64,000 bases of DNA from an uncultured Eubacteriales bacterium (GTDB taxonomy: Bacteria; Bacillota; Clostridia; Christensenellales; CAG-138). The stretch lies in assembly GCA_902786465.1 (NCBI GenBank), contig CADACQ010000008.1:1-64000 (forward strand), in the 5' to 3' direction. Position numbers and translations under genes: made by a program. The notes under the pieces were generated by a model. It ran no database searches. It was not told the origin of the DNA and worked only from the letters and a program-made list of their open reading frames with translations. Positions within the stretch are counted from its first letter, which is position 1. Every line of letters starts with the position of its first letter. This document shows, in pieces, positions 32,427 to 41,186 of this stretch.

Positions 32427-35249
32427 TTATTCCTGCTCGGAGGGGTAGTCGCCTTTGCCGGTCAATTTGCGCTTGATGATCTTGCCCATGCGCTTGAGGG
32501 CGTAGGGCCCCACCAGCTTCATCATCTCCTCCGCCGTGTGCATGTCGCTGGCGGCGGGCATGTCCCTGGTCAGGTGGATGGCGTCGAACTCGCACCGGGT
32601 GGTGCACAGCCCGCAGCCCACGCACTTGTTGAAGTCCACGGTGGTGGCGCCGCAGCCAAGGCACCGGTTCGCTTCGATCTTCACCTGCTCCTCGGTGAGG
32701 GGGAGGCGAAGGTCGCGGAAGGTCTTCCGGGCCTCGCCGGGCTGCATGCCGGGCCGCTGGCGGGGGGAGTTGTCGAAGGACTCGGGCCGGGTGATATCCT
32801 CCCTATCGAACTCGATGAACTCCCGCCGATCCCGGCCGATGGTCAGGCTCTGGCCGGGGTGGACGAACCGGTTGATGGAGACCATGGCCTCCCGGCCGTC
32901 GGCGATGGCGTCGATGGCGAACTTGGCCCCGTGGTAGATGTCGCCGCCCACGAAGATGTCGGGCTCCGCGGTCTGGAGCGTCACCGGGTCGGCGATAGCG
33001 CCGCCGTTGGGCCGCAGCTCCACCTTGGTGCCCTTGAGGAGGTCGCCCCACTGGGCGCTCTGGCCGATGGCCATGAGCACGTTCCGGCAGGGGACGGTCT
33101 TGGTGTCGTTCTCGTCGTAGAGGGGGCTGAACCGGTGCTGCTCGTCGTAGACCCGGGTGCAGCGCTTGAAGACCACGGCCGTGACCTTCCCGTCGCCGTC
33201 CCGCAGGACCTCCTTGGGGCCCCAGCCGTTCTCGATGGCGATGCCTTCCTCCAGCACCTCCGCCACCTCGTCCTTGGCCGCGGGCATCTCCTCCCGGCCT
33301 TCGAGACAGAGCATGGTGACCTGGCCGTCGGTGGCTCTGAGGGCCGTCCTCGCCACGTCGGCGGCTACGTTGCCGCCGCCTACCACCACCACGTCGCCCA
33401 CAAGCTTTTGGGTGGGATCGTTGTTGACCCGGTAGAGGAAGTCCACGCCGGACTCCACGCCCGGGCCCTCCTCGCCGGGGACCCCCGCCTTGCGGCCGCC
33501 CTGGAGGCCGATGGCCAGGAAGAAGGCCTTGAAGCCCTGCTCCCTAAGCTCCTGGATGGTCACGTCTTTGCCTACCTCCACGCCGCAGCGGAATTCGACG
33601 CCCATGGTCTTGAGGATGCCGATCTCCTTCTCCAGCACGTCCTTTTCAAGCCGGAAGGAGGGGATGCCGTTGAGGAGCATGCCGCCGGGCCGCTTCGCTT
33701 TGTCGAAGACGGTGACGGGGTAGCCCTCCTTGCGCAGGTAGTAGGCCGCGGAAAGGCCCGCCGGGCCCGCGCCCACGATGGCGATGGGGAACTCGGTCCA
33801 CTGCTGGCCGTCCATGTTCTCGCAGATCTCGGCGTAGCTTTCCGGATGCTCCAGCTCCCACTGGGCCAGGAACTTCTTGATCTCGTCGATGGCCACGGGC
33901 TTATCTACGGTGCCCCGGGTGCAGCGGTCCTCGCAGCGCCGGTTGCACACGGCCCCGCACACGGCGGGGAAGGGGTTGTCCTGCCGGATCAGCTTCACGG
34001 CTTCGGCGTACCGGCCCTCGGCGGCCATCTTGATATAGCCCTGGACGGCGATATGGGCCGGGCAGGCGGTCTTGCAGGGGGAGGTGCCGGTGTCGTAGCA
34101 GTTGATCCTGTTGTGGTCCCGGTAGTCTCTGTCCCAGCGATCCTCGCCCCAGACGTGGTCCGTAGGCAGGTCGTGGACCGGGTACTTCACCCGGGTGCCG
34201 TCGGCCTTGCAGAGCTTCTGCCCCAGCTTGGCGGCGCCCACGGGGCAGACCTCCACGCACTTGCCGCAGGCCACGCACTTGGTCTTGTCCACGTGGGCCC
34301 GGTAGGCGGAGGCGGACATGTTGGGCGTGTTGAACAGCTGGCTGGTCCTCAGGCCGTAGCAGCTCCCCGGCGAGCAGTTGCAGATGCCCACGATGCGATT
34401 GGGGCCGTCCAGGTTGGTGATCTGGTGGACGTAGCCCTTGCGCTCCGCCCGCATGATGATCTCCATGGCCTCGTCCCGGGTGATGTAGTGGGCGTCCTTG
34501 CCGGACTCCACCAAAAACTCCGCGATGTCGCCCACGCCGATGCACATGTAGCCCTCGATGTCGCCCACGCCCTCGCCCCGGATGCGCTGGGCCTTGCGGC
34601 AGGCGCAGACCATGGTGCAGAAGGTGTCGTACTTCTGGAGCCAGTGGGACAGGTGCTCCACGCTGACGGATTGGCTGCTGGCGTCGATGGCCTTCTCCAC
34701 GGGGATCACGTGCATGCCGATGCCGGCGCCGCCGGGGGGCACCAGCTTGGCCGCCAGCTCCAGGGGCTCCTGGGGGGCCAGGTTGAACATGGTGGCCACC
34801 TCGGGATGCTCGTCGGGCAGGGTGGGATGCTCCACCATGTATTCGCCGGAGCCCACCACCCACTTGGGGATGCAGTACTGGATGTGCTGGTCTTCGTTGT
34901 CCCGGTTCTGTTCCAGGATGCCGATCCACAGCAGATGGTCGATGATCTTCTGGGCGGCTTCCTCGCTGATGCCGTTCTTTTGGGCCAGCCATTGGGTGGT
35001 CCGGCCCGTCCGCCGCTTCTCGAAGCTCAGCATGAACTTCACTTCGTCCTTGGTGAGGAGCCGATCCAGGATCCAGAAATCCATGTGGTTTTCCTTCATG
35101 CCGCCGGGAAGCTTCCGGGGGATGTTGTCGGTGATGAGCAGCGCCAGCTTTTTGACCAGCTTTTTCTTCTCCGGGTCGCTGCAGGTATGGGCCGTCTGGG
35201 GATAATCCCGCTCGTTCACGTGGATGCGGGGATTCACTTCTTTTACCAT
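32427..35249 (-). CDS. Fe-S/FAD/NAD(P)H oxidoreductase with GltD-like core (940 residues)
   Basis: This mosaic electron-transfer protein has, in order, a winged-helix-like N-terminus (about 50-125), a Cys-rich segment (C211, C215, C217, C236, C290, C292, C297), a 4Fe-4S ferredoxin motif (C325, C328, C331, C335), a GltD-type N-terminal cluster region (about 384-445), FAD-binding IVGAGPAGLSAAY (491-503), NAD(P)H-binding VVGGGNVAADVA (622-633) and a final cluster motif CLGCG...CVGCGLCTTRC (863-886). It probably moves electrons between NAD(P)H and an Fe-S or flavin partner. It is the last gene of the four-gene flavoenzyme operon. Confidence 0.88.
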   Translation of the reverse strand: MVKEVNPRIHVNERDYPQTAHTCSDPEKKKLVKKLALLITDNIPRKLPGGMKENHMDFWILDRLLTKDEVKFMLSFEKRRTGRTTQWLAQKNGISEEAAQKIIDHLLWIGILEQNRDNEDQHIQYCIPKWVVGSGEYMVEHPTLPDEHPEVATMFNLAPQEPLELAAKLVPPGGAGIGMHVIPVEKAIDASSQSVSVEHLSHWLQKYDTFCTMVCACRKAQRIRGEGVGDIEGYMCIGVGDIAEFLVESGKDAHYITRDEAMEIIMRAERKGYVHQITNLDGPNRIVGICNCSPGSCYGLRTSQLFNTPNMSASAYRAHVDKTKCVACGKCVEVCPVGAAKLGQKLCKADGTRVKYPVHDLPTDHVWGEDRWDRDYRDHNRINCYDTGTSPCKTACPAHIAVQGYIKMAAEGRYAEAVKLIRQDNPFPAVCGAVCNRRCEDRCTRGTVDKPVAIDEIKKFLAQWELEHPESYAEICENMDGQQWTEFPIAIVGAGPAGLSAAYYLRKEGYPVTVFDKAKRPGGMLLNGIPSFRLEKDVLEKEIGILKTMGVEFRCGVEVGKDVTIQELREQGFKAFFLAIGLQGGRKAGVPGEEGPGVESGVDFLYRVNNDPTQKLVGDVVVVGGGNVAADVARTALRATDGQVTMLCLEGREEMPAAKDEVAEVLEEGIAIENGWGPKEVLRDGDGKVTAVVFKRCTRVYDEQHRFSPLYDENDTKTVPCRNVLMAIGQSAQWGDLLKGTKVELRPNGGAIADPVTLQTAEPDIFVGGDIYHGAKFAIDAIADGREAMVSINRFVHPGQSLTIGRDRREFIEFDREDITRPESFDNSPRQRPGMQPGEARKTFRDLRLPLTEEQVKIEANRCLGCGATTVDFNKCVGCGLCTTRCEFDAIHLTRDMPAASDMHTAEEMMKLVGPYALKRMGKIIKRKLTGKGDYPSEQE

Positions 35250-35259
35250 GCTCTTCTCC

Positions 35260-36444
35260 TTATTCGATGGGGATCTTGATGGTCATGTCGCTGAGGGGAT
35301 AGGCGGCGCAGGCGTGGACGTAGTTGAAATCCCTGTCCGCGGCCCGGCGGCCGTCGTTCTCGGGGCAAACGTAGTAGTCGCCGGAGAGGACCTTGGTGCG
35401 GCAGAAGCCGCACTCGCCGCTGCGGCAGGCGGTGTCGATGCGGATGTTGGCCCGTTCGAGAGCCACCACCAGGCTTTCCGTGGCCTTGGCGGGGATCCTG
35501 TCCTCGTGGATGCCCCGGCGCACGGTGAGGGTGTAGACCTGGTCCCGCTTCTCCACAGGGTAGCCGGGGAAGGCGGTGATGTCCTTGGCCTGGCCGAAGA
35601 CCTCGAAGCGGACCCGGCGCTGGGGCACGTTCAGCTTCTGTATCTCCCCCCGGAGGAACTTGTACATGACCTGGGGGCCGCAGATGAAGTAGGAGGTGTC
35701 GCCCTGGGTGTACTTCTCGATGAGCTCGGCGGAGAGGAAGCCCCGCTCGCCGGTCCAATTTGGCTCGTCCCCGGAGAGGACGTGGACCACCTTCACGCGG
35801 TCACAGGTAAGGGCCGCCAGCTGGTCCTTCAGGATGATGTCGTCGGAGGACACGGAGCCGTAGAGGATGGTCAAATCCATATCGAGGGTCCCGTGGGCGA
35901 TCTCCTTGGCCATGGAGGCGAAGGGGGTGATGCCCACCCCGCCGGCCAGGGCCATGACCCGCTTGGCGTCCCGCAGGGGCTCGTAGTAGAACTGGCCGAG
36001 GCCCACGTTGCCCAGCAGATGGTCCCCCACCTTCAACTCGTTGTTCACGTAGTCGGCGATGAAGCCGTCGCCCTTCGATTTACGGACGGTGATCTCCACG
36101 TACCCGTTCTCCTGCCGGGCCTCGTAGGGGGCGGAGGAGAGGGAGTAGGGCCGGGAGACGATCTCCCCGTTCACGTTGAATTCCAACGAGATGAACTGGC
36201 CCGCGTAGAAGGGGGGCAGCTTCTTCCCGTCGGCCCGGACGAAGCGGACGGTCTTCGCCGTGGGGCTCACGGGATAGATGTCCTTGACAACCAGCTCCAG
36301 CTTCCCGGGATGCCACTCCCGGGCCACGTTCCCGATGGGGTCCTCCTTCACGGGGACCGGGGAGGCGTTCTCAAAGGCGCTCAAACGGGCCTTGGTGACC
36401 CGGGACGCGCCGCCTACATCCTTCAGAAATCCCTTGACTTTCAT
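35260..36444 (-). CDS. FAD/NAD(P)H reductase with C-terminal 2Fe-2S ferredoxin domain
   Basis: A 394-residue FNR-type reductase. The FAD site is RPYSLSS (98-104), the nucleotide site is GGVGITPF (168-175) with ICGP (254-257), and the C-terminal plant-type 2Fe-2S domain holds C340, C345, C348 and C379. The order matches NqrF-like and oxygenase-reductase proteins that pass NAD(P)H electrons through FAD to a 2Fe-2S centre. The start MKVKGFLKDV overlaps the upstream flavoprotein stop by ATGA. In this operon it is the likely electron donor to the two FAD enzymes. No oxygenase is present, which fits an anaerobe. Confidence 0.9.
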   Translation of the reverse strand: MKVKGFLKDVGGASRVTKARLSAFENASPVPVKEDPIGNVAREWHPGKLELVVKDIYPVSPTAKTVRFVRADGKKLPPFYAGQFISLEFNVNGEIVSRPYSLSSAPYEARQENGYVEITVRKSKGDGFIADYVNNELKVGDHLLGNVGLGQFYYEPLRDAKRVMALAGGVGITPFASMAKEIAHGTLDMDLTILYGSVSSDDIILKDQLAALTCDRVKVVHVLSGDEPNWTGERGFLSAELIEKYTQGDTSYFICGPQVMYKFLRGEIQKLNVPQRRVRFEVFGQAKDITAFPGYPVEKRDQVYTLTVRRGIHEDRIPAKATESLVVALERANIRIDTACRSGECGFCRTKVLSGDYYVCPENDGRRAADRDFNYVHACAAYPLSDMTIKIPIE

Positions 36445-37979
36445 TTCGCGGCCGCCTCCTTCTTCGCCTTGATGTCGTCCAGCACGTTCTTGGCCGCCTT
36501 CCGGCCGTTGGTCACGGCGGGGCCCATGCCGTCGCCGGAGATCTGGTGGGCGCCGGCGAACTCCAGCCCCTCGATGAACTTCTCCTCGTGGGCGGTCTGA
36601 AGCCTTGCCACGATGTGGTCCTCCATGGTGTGGGCGTAGCCGTAGATGCAGCCGTTCCACATGCCGGTGTAGTGGGCCACGGTCATGGGCGTCTCGATGA
36701 CGATCTCCAGGATGTGGTCCTTGAGATTGACGCCGTAATACTTGGACATGTCGTCGATCATCTGTTCGGCCACTTTGTGCTTCACCGCGTCGTACTCGTC
36801 GGCGGTGACGGTCTTCCAGCCGTCCACCCGGGGCAGGGTGGTGATGGAGAAGGAGCAGGTGCCCGCAGGCGTGGCGTCGGGGTTGCCGTAGTTGTGGCAG
36901 ATGCAGGTCAGGTACCGGTAGGGACCGAGGCCCGCCAGGTCCTTATAGAGCTCGTCGGTGTCCATGGTGTCGCCGATGAAGATGCTGTAGTCGTGGATGC
37001 CCAGCTCTTCGGCGGGCTTATCGAGGATCATGATGACGCTGAAGGCCGTGAGGCTGAGCCGCCGGCCGTTGACCATCTTCAGCGCCTTTTCGGGCACTTC
37101 GCTGATGGGCTCGATCATGGAGGTGTAGACCTTGTTGGGGTAGGGGGCCGAGATCACGTAGTCCGCGTGGATCTCGTCGCCCCGGGCGGTGCGGACGCCG
37201 TAGACCTTGCCGTCCTTGACGAGAATCTTCTCCACGTGCTGCCGGTACTCGATTTGCACGCCCATCTCTTCCGCCCGCTCGGCCATCTTGAGGCTGATCT
37301 CGTGGCTGAACTTGTGGGGGATGTAGGAGCCGTAGCCGATATAGTCCGCCATGAGCACGGCGAAGATGGTGAAGGGCAGGTCACTAAAGCCGCTGCCCAC
37401 GTAGATCCAGTAGGGGGCCAAGAGGTCCCTTGCCTTCTGGGGCAGGTCGAAGGTGTCCATGACCTCCGCTGTGGAGTAGCCCGCGGTCTTCACGAAGGCC
37501 TCGTGCTTCAGGAGCATCTTGGGCTTGCTCATGGGGTGGATGGAGAGCTCGTTGACGCTGTCGAAGACGGTGTGGCAGAGGTTCAACAGCTTCAGCACCT
37601 TGTCGTAGGTGCCGGGGACCTCCTGGTCCACTTCCTTAGCGAAGGTCTCGAGGCCCGGATGCAGGGTGACCTCGATGCCGGGCAGGGAGGCGTGGTAGGC
37701 TTCGGGGACCTTCAGCCAGTCCACGTTCACGCCCATGTCCTCCAAAAACTTGCCTACCTTCAGCCGGTTCCCCTCGGGGCCGATGCTCATCATCTCGTGG
37801 AGGGCCGCCTCGATCTCGATGCCGCCCCGGACGAAGCTGGTGGCGATGCCGCCGGGCAGGTTGTGCCGCTCCAGCACCAACACGTCCAGCCCCTTGTCCG
37901 CCAGCATCAGCGCGGAAGAAAGCCCCGCCAGGGCCCCGCCGATGACGATGACGTCGTAGTGGTCTTTGTAGAATTTCAT
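36441..37979 (-). CDS. RetSat/phytoene-desaturase-like FAD oxidoreductase
   Basis: A 512-residue two-dinucleotide-binding flavoprotein of the CrtI/retinol saturase group, starting MKFYKDHYDVIVIGGALAGL with a glutamate-ended beta2 strand (VLVLERHNLPGG). Its FAD loop reads GGALAG, with Ala in place of the usual middle Gly. The C-terminus has ISGDGMGPAVTNGRKAAKN, the FAD-binding second motif. Relatives add or remove hydrogen across C=C bonds of polyenes. AAGGAGA precedes the ATG. Beside a fatty-acid isomerase homologue and reductases, reduction of a conjugated acyl chain is a plausible role, but this is inferred. Confidence 0.82.
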   Translation of the reverse strand: MKFYKDHYDVIVIGGALAGLSSALMLADKGLDVLVLERHNLPGGIATSFVRGGIEIEAALHEMMSIGPEGNRLKVGKFLEDMGVNVDWLKVPEAYHASLPGIEVTLHPGLETFAKEVDQEVPGTYDKVLKLLNLCHTVFDSVNELSIHPMSKPKMLLKHEAFVKTAGYSTAEVMDTFDLPQKARDLLAPYWIYVGSGFSDLPFTIFAVLMADYIGYGSYIPHKFSHEISLKMAERAEEMGVQIEYRQHVEKILVKDGKVYGVRTARGDEIHADYVISAPYPNKVYTSMIEPISEVPEKALKMVNGRRLSLTAFSVIMILDKPAEELGIHDYSIFIGDTMDTDELYKDLAGLGPYRYLTCICHNYGNPDATPAGTCSFSITTLPRVDGWKTVTADEYDAVKHKVAEQMIDDMSKYYGVNLKDHILEIVIETPMTVAHYTGMWNGCIYGYAHTMEDHIVARLQTAHEEKFIEGLEFAGAHQISGDGMGPAVTNGRKAAKNVLDDIKAKKEAAAK

Positions 37980-38002
37980 GCTTTTCTCCTTATACGAAAG
38001 AT

Positions 38003-38028
38003 GAGGGAGCGAATGGAAACGCTCCCTC
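38003..38028 (-). promoter_or_regulatory. Intergenic hairpin between the two flavoprotein genes
   Basis: GAGGGAGCG/CGCTCCCTC with an 8-nt loop lies just past the isomerase homologue. There is no strong T tract, so it is more likely a processing or attenuation hairpin than a full terminator. Confidence 0.5.
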
Positions 38029-38042
38029 GTGCAAGGGGTATC

Positions 38043-39429
38043 TTAGAAGAACCGTTCGACCAGCTCGCGGGAGTACTCGGCGGTCTCGTCCATGTCGCCG
38101 AAGCTCATGACCTCGCCCGCGTAGTAGGTGTCGTACTTGCCCTGCATGGCCTCCACCTTGTCGTACCAGCCGGCGGCGTAGTCCTTGCTGAAGACATGGG
38201 GGAAGTAGTAGACGCTCCACTCGTTGATCACGTTGGAGGCGGGGTTGTGCATGGTCTTGAGGTCGTCCAGCACCATCTGACGGCAGGTCTCGTAGGGGAT
38301 TTCCGCCGTGTCCTTGTGCTTGCGGAGGGCATAGGTGGTGATGACCTGGTCCTTGGTGTCCTTCCAGCGGCGGTAGTAGACCATCAGATGGCCCAGGCGC
38401 TCCTTCTGCATGTTCTCGAACACGTAGTAGGAGATCTCGGGATGATCCTCGGGCTTGGTCTCCACGGCCAGCACGTCGTACCGCTCGTAGTCGATCTTGG
38501 AGAACAGGGCCTTCTCGTCCTCCCGGGCGTCGAAGTAGTCCACCATGCCGATCTGGCCGTCGGTCCGCTTGTTGGGGATGTAGAGGGGCGCGGTGACGAT
38601 GATCTTGTCGTACTCCTCCACCTCACCGTTGACGGTGACGAACACCTTGCCGTCCTTGCGCTCCACCTTGTCGATCTTGCTGTTCAGACGGGCGGGGTGC
38701 TTGAGGTGGTCGTTGAGCTGCTCCCAGATGTACTGGGTCCCGTTCTTCCAGGTCCACAGATTCACCTTCACGAAGTTCATGCAGGTCTGGAAGTCCAGAT
38801 ACTTCAGCACATAGGCCGCGGGGATCTCGTCGAAGTAGCCGTAGCCGAAGGAGGTGTAGGGCCCGATCCAGATGTCCTGGGTCAGCTCCACGCCGTTGAG
38901 CTTGCAGAACTGGTTGAAGGGCAGGCAGAGATCCTTCAGATTGGGGTTCTCGCCGCTGATGGGCTCCCGCTTGGCGTTGGCCTGGGAGAAGCCGTCGTAC
39001 CGGCCCTGGGCAACGCCCCTGTGACCGTTCACGTCGTAGCCCTTGTACTTGGTCTCCAGGATCTCGCCCAGCTTCTTCACCTGCTTCTTCATCTTCAGCA
39101 GGCGGGGGATCTTCAGGATGTTCTTCTTGGGCTCGAAGGGCTCGATCACGTCGCCCTTGCTGTTCTTGTAGTTCCGGTTCAGTTTGGGACCGTCGTGGGT
39201 GATGCCGCAGAACTCCTCCACGTCGTGGACCGCATAGTAGCTGGGCACGCCCATGATGGCGCCCATCTCATAGCGGCGGCCGTTGTAGGTGGGGGACCAG
39301 CACTTGCCGCCCACCCGGTCGAGACGCTCCAGTGGTGTAGTTCTCATACCCCTTCTTTTCCAGATACATGCCGGCGGAAAGGCCCGCGGGGCCGCCGCCC
39401 ACGATGCAGATGCGGATGTTTTTATCCAT
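38043..39429 (-). pseudogene. Polyunsaturated fatty acid isomerase (PAI)-like flavoprotein, frameshifted
   Basis: From 39429, after CAGGAGGAG, the frame reads MDKNIRICIVGGGPAGLSAG and MYLEKKGYENYT. At about 39333 the frame must change to continue LERLDRVGGKCWSPTYNGRR, and it then runs to 38043. Two bases appear to be missing. Later segments YEMGAIMGVPSYYAVHDVEE, YGYFDEIPAAYVLKYLDF, YYFPHVFSKDYAAGWYDKVE and YYAGEVMSFGD agree, from memory, with the Cutibacterium acnes linoleate isomerase PAI, which makes conjugated linoleic acid using FAD. The catalytic body is otherwise complete (about 462 residues). It could be decay or an assembly error. Confidence 0.78.
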
Positions 39430-39576
39430 ACCAAACTCCTCCTGAATATTGATGGTTTCCATCCTTTTTATTGTAGCGCAAACATACGCAAATTGCACGA
39501 CTTTTTTATGGAAAAGAAAAACAATCTTTCCTTTTCCCGTGCCCTGTGCTACTATGTACCATAGGGAGGTGGAACT
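39430..39576. promoter_or_regulatory. Divergent control region of the fatty-acid locus
   Basis: The 147-bp, AT-rich gap separates the flavoenzyme operon (minus) from the acyl-ligase operon (plus). A minus-strand TACAAT (39475-39470) is a likely -10 for the flavoenzymes, with no good -35. On the plus side CTACTATG near 39548-39555 is the best -10 candidate. A T6/A-rich block lies in the middle. No regulator gene is adjacent. Confidence 0.5.
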
Positions 39577-40935
39577 ATGCGGTTTACAGGCTTTGACGAG
39601 CTTTTGAGCCATTGGGCTCGGAAGGCGCCGGATCGGCCCGCCCTCGTCTACGAGCGGGGCGGCCAGCCCACCGTATGCACCTTTTCGGAGCTCCAGGAGC
39701 GGGTCCTTGTTCGGGCCAACGAGCTGGGCCGGGAGCCGGGACTCTGCCGGGGGATCCTGGCAGACGGCAGCTTCGACTGCGTCGTAGAGATCTTCGCCAC
39801 CGTAATCTTCGGAAAGCGCCTGGTGCTCCTCAGCGAGAACGCTTCCGACGCCGCCCTCGTCGACATGGTGAAGGAGGCGGACATAGCCTCCCTGTGGGGC
39901 GATCCCGATCTGGTGGACGACCTCACCCCCTATCTGAACCCCAAGGCTGAGGGCGGCCCGGGCCGGGTGCTGTTCTTCACCTCCGGCACCACCAGCCGAT
40001 CCAAGGCCGTGGTGCTCACCAGCGCCTCCCTCATGAGCAGCGCCTACAACGGCAGCGCCCTGCTGCCCCTTCAGCCGGAGGATAGGCTCCTGTGCATGCT
40101 GCCCCTCGATCACGTGTTCGGCTTCGTCTGCGGCCTTTTGTGGGGCCTTTCCTGCGGGGCCTCCGTGGCTCTCGGCCGCGGCGCCCGGCACTATCTGGAC
40201 GACTGCGCCTTTTTCCAGCCCACCGCCCTGTCCGCCGTGCCCATGCTGCTGGGCTTTTTGCTTCAGCATCAGGCCCTGAACGAGGGCTTGAAGCTCATCC
40301 TGGTGGGCGCGGGCGGCTGCCCCAAGCCCCTGCTGGACGCGGTGCGGGCCATGGGCAAGGCGGTCCACTTCGGCTACGGCCTGACGGAGACCAGCTCCGG
40401 CGTGGCCTTGAGCCTGGGCAGCGACCCCTACGCCATGACCGTCTGCCCCGACGACGCCATAGACATCGCCCCCGACGGGGAGGTTTTGATCAGCGCCCCC
40501 ACCTGCGTCATGGAGGGGTACTGGCGGCGGCCCGAGGACACCCGCGCGGCCCTGCGGGGCGGCGTCCTCCACACGGGGGATCTGGGGCGGCTCGACTGGG
40601 CCGGGCGGCTGATCCTCACGGGCCGGAAGAAGGAGATGCTGGTGCTCATGGACGGCACCAAGCTGTTTTTGCCGGAGTACGAGGGGGCCATCGCCCGGGC
40701 CCTGGGCACCCCCGATCTGTGCGTGGTCCTGGAGGACAAGGGACCCGTCCTCGTCGTCGAGGGGCCGGAGCAGGAGAAGGGGCCCCTGTGGGAGAAGCTC
40801 AGGCCCGTCATGGCAGAGCTGCCCCGGGGCCAGCAGCTGAGGGATATCGCGTTTTACGGGGGGCCGCTGCCCCGGACCGCCAGCGGCAAGATCATGCGTT
40901 GGGCCGTCCAACGGGAAGGGAAAGAGGAGAAATGA
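39577..40935 (+). CDS. AMP-forming acyl ligase (acyl-CoA/acyl-ACP synthetase)
   Basis: A 452-residue ANL-superfamily adenylating enzyme. The phosphate loop FFTSGTTSRSKAVVLT (about 132-147), GYGLTETSSG (about 266-275), TGDLGRLDWAGRLILTGRKK (about 333-352) and the C-terminal catalytic lysine in RTASGKI (about 438) are all present. It is shorter than typical 500-550-residue ligases. The next gene encodes an acyl carrier protein that overlaps it by ATGA, so loading a fatty acid onto that carrier is more likely than making an acyl-CoA. GGGAGGTGG precedes the ATG. Confidence 0.9.
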   Translation: MRFTGFDELLSHWARKAPDRPALVYERGGQPTVCTFSELQERVLVRANELGREPGLCRGILADGSFDCVVEIFATVIFGKRLVLLSENASDAALVDMVKEADIASLWGDPDLVDDLTPYLNPKAEGGPGRVLFFTSGTTSRSKAVVLTSASLMSSAYNGSALLPLQPEDRLLCMLPLDHVFGFVCGLLWGLSCGASVALGRGARHYLDDCAFFQPTALSAVPMLLGFLLQHQALNEGLKLILVGAGGCPKPLLDAVRAMGKAVHFGYGLTETSSGVALSLGSDPYAMTVCPDDAIDIAPDGEVLISAPTCVMEGYWRRPEDTRAALRGGVLHTGDLGRLDWAGRLILTGRKKEMLVLMDGTKLFLPEYEGAIARALGTPDLCVVLEDKGPVLVVEGPEQEKGPLWEKLRPVMAELPRGQQLRDIAFYGGPLPRTASGKIMRWAVQREGKEEK

Positions 40936-41186
40936 CCCGCAGAGAGGAAATCTTAGAGAAAGCCAAGACCATCATCGTGGAGTCCTTGCCGGAGCTGGAG
41001 GGACAGCAGTTCGACGAAAGCACCGTCATCAACACGGACACGGGCATCGACTCCATGGGCTTCACCCTCATCATCTGCCGCCTGGAGGCGGCCTTCGACG
41101 TGCGCATCCCCAACCGCCAGTGGCAGAAGCTGTCCACCCTGGGGGACGTGGTGGACGCCATCGAGAAGCGGATGCCCCAGGCATGA
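40932..41186 (+). CDS. Dedicated acyl carrier protein
   Basis: An 84-residue acyl/peptidyl carrier with the phosphopantetheine site GIDSMG (Ser41) and the usual four-helix length. The sequence is less acidic than housekeeping AcpP and has IDSMGF where DSLD is typical. It is a stand-alone carrier between an acyl ligase and an acyl-ACP thioesterase, overlapping both by 4 bp, so the three are translated together. Its job is probably to hold the acyl chain while the divergent flavoenzymes modify it. Confidence 0.92.
   Translation: MTRREEILEKAKTIIVESLPELEGQQFDESTVINTDTGIDSMGFTLIICRLEAAFDVRIPNRQWQKLSTLGDVVDAIEKRMPQA

Noticed and set aside
32427..35249. Glutamate synthase small subunit (gltD) as a direct annotation for the 940-residue protein
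   Set aside because: Only the middle is GltD-like. There is no gltB nearby, and the extra N-terminal and C-terminal Fe-S parts and the operon context point to another electron-transfer role.
38043..39429. Programmed ribosomal frameshift in the PAI-like gene
   Set aside because: The junction (ACC ACT GGA) has no slippery heptamer, internal Shine-Dalgarno or stop codon that would favour recoding.
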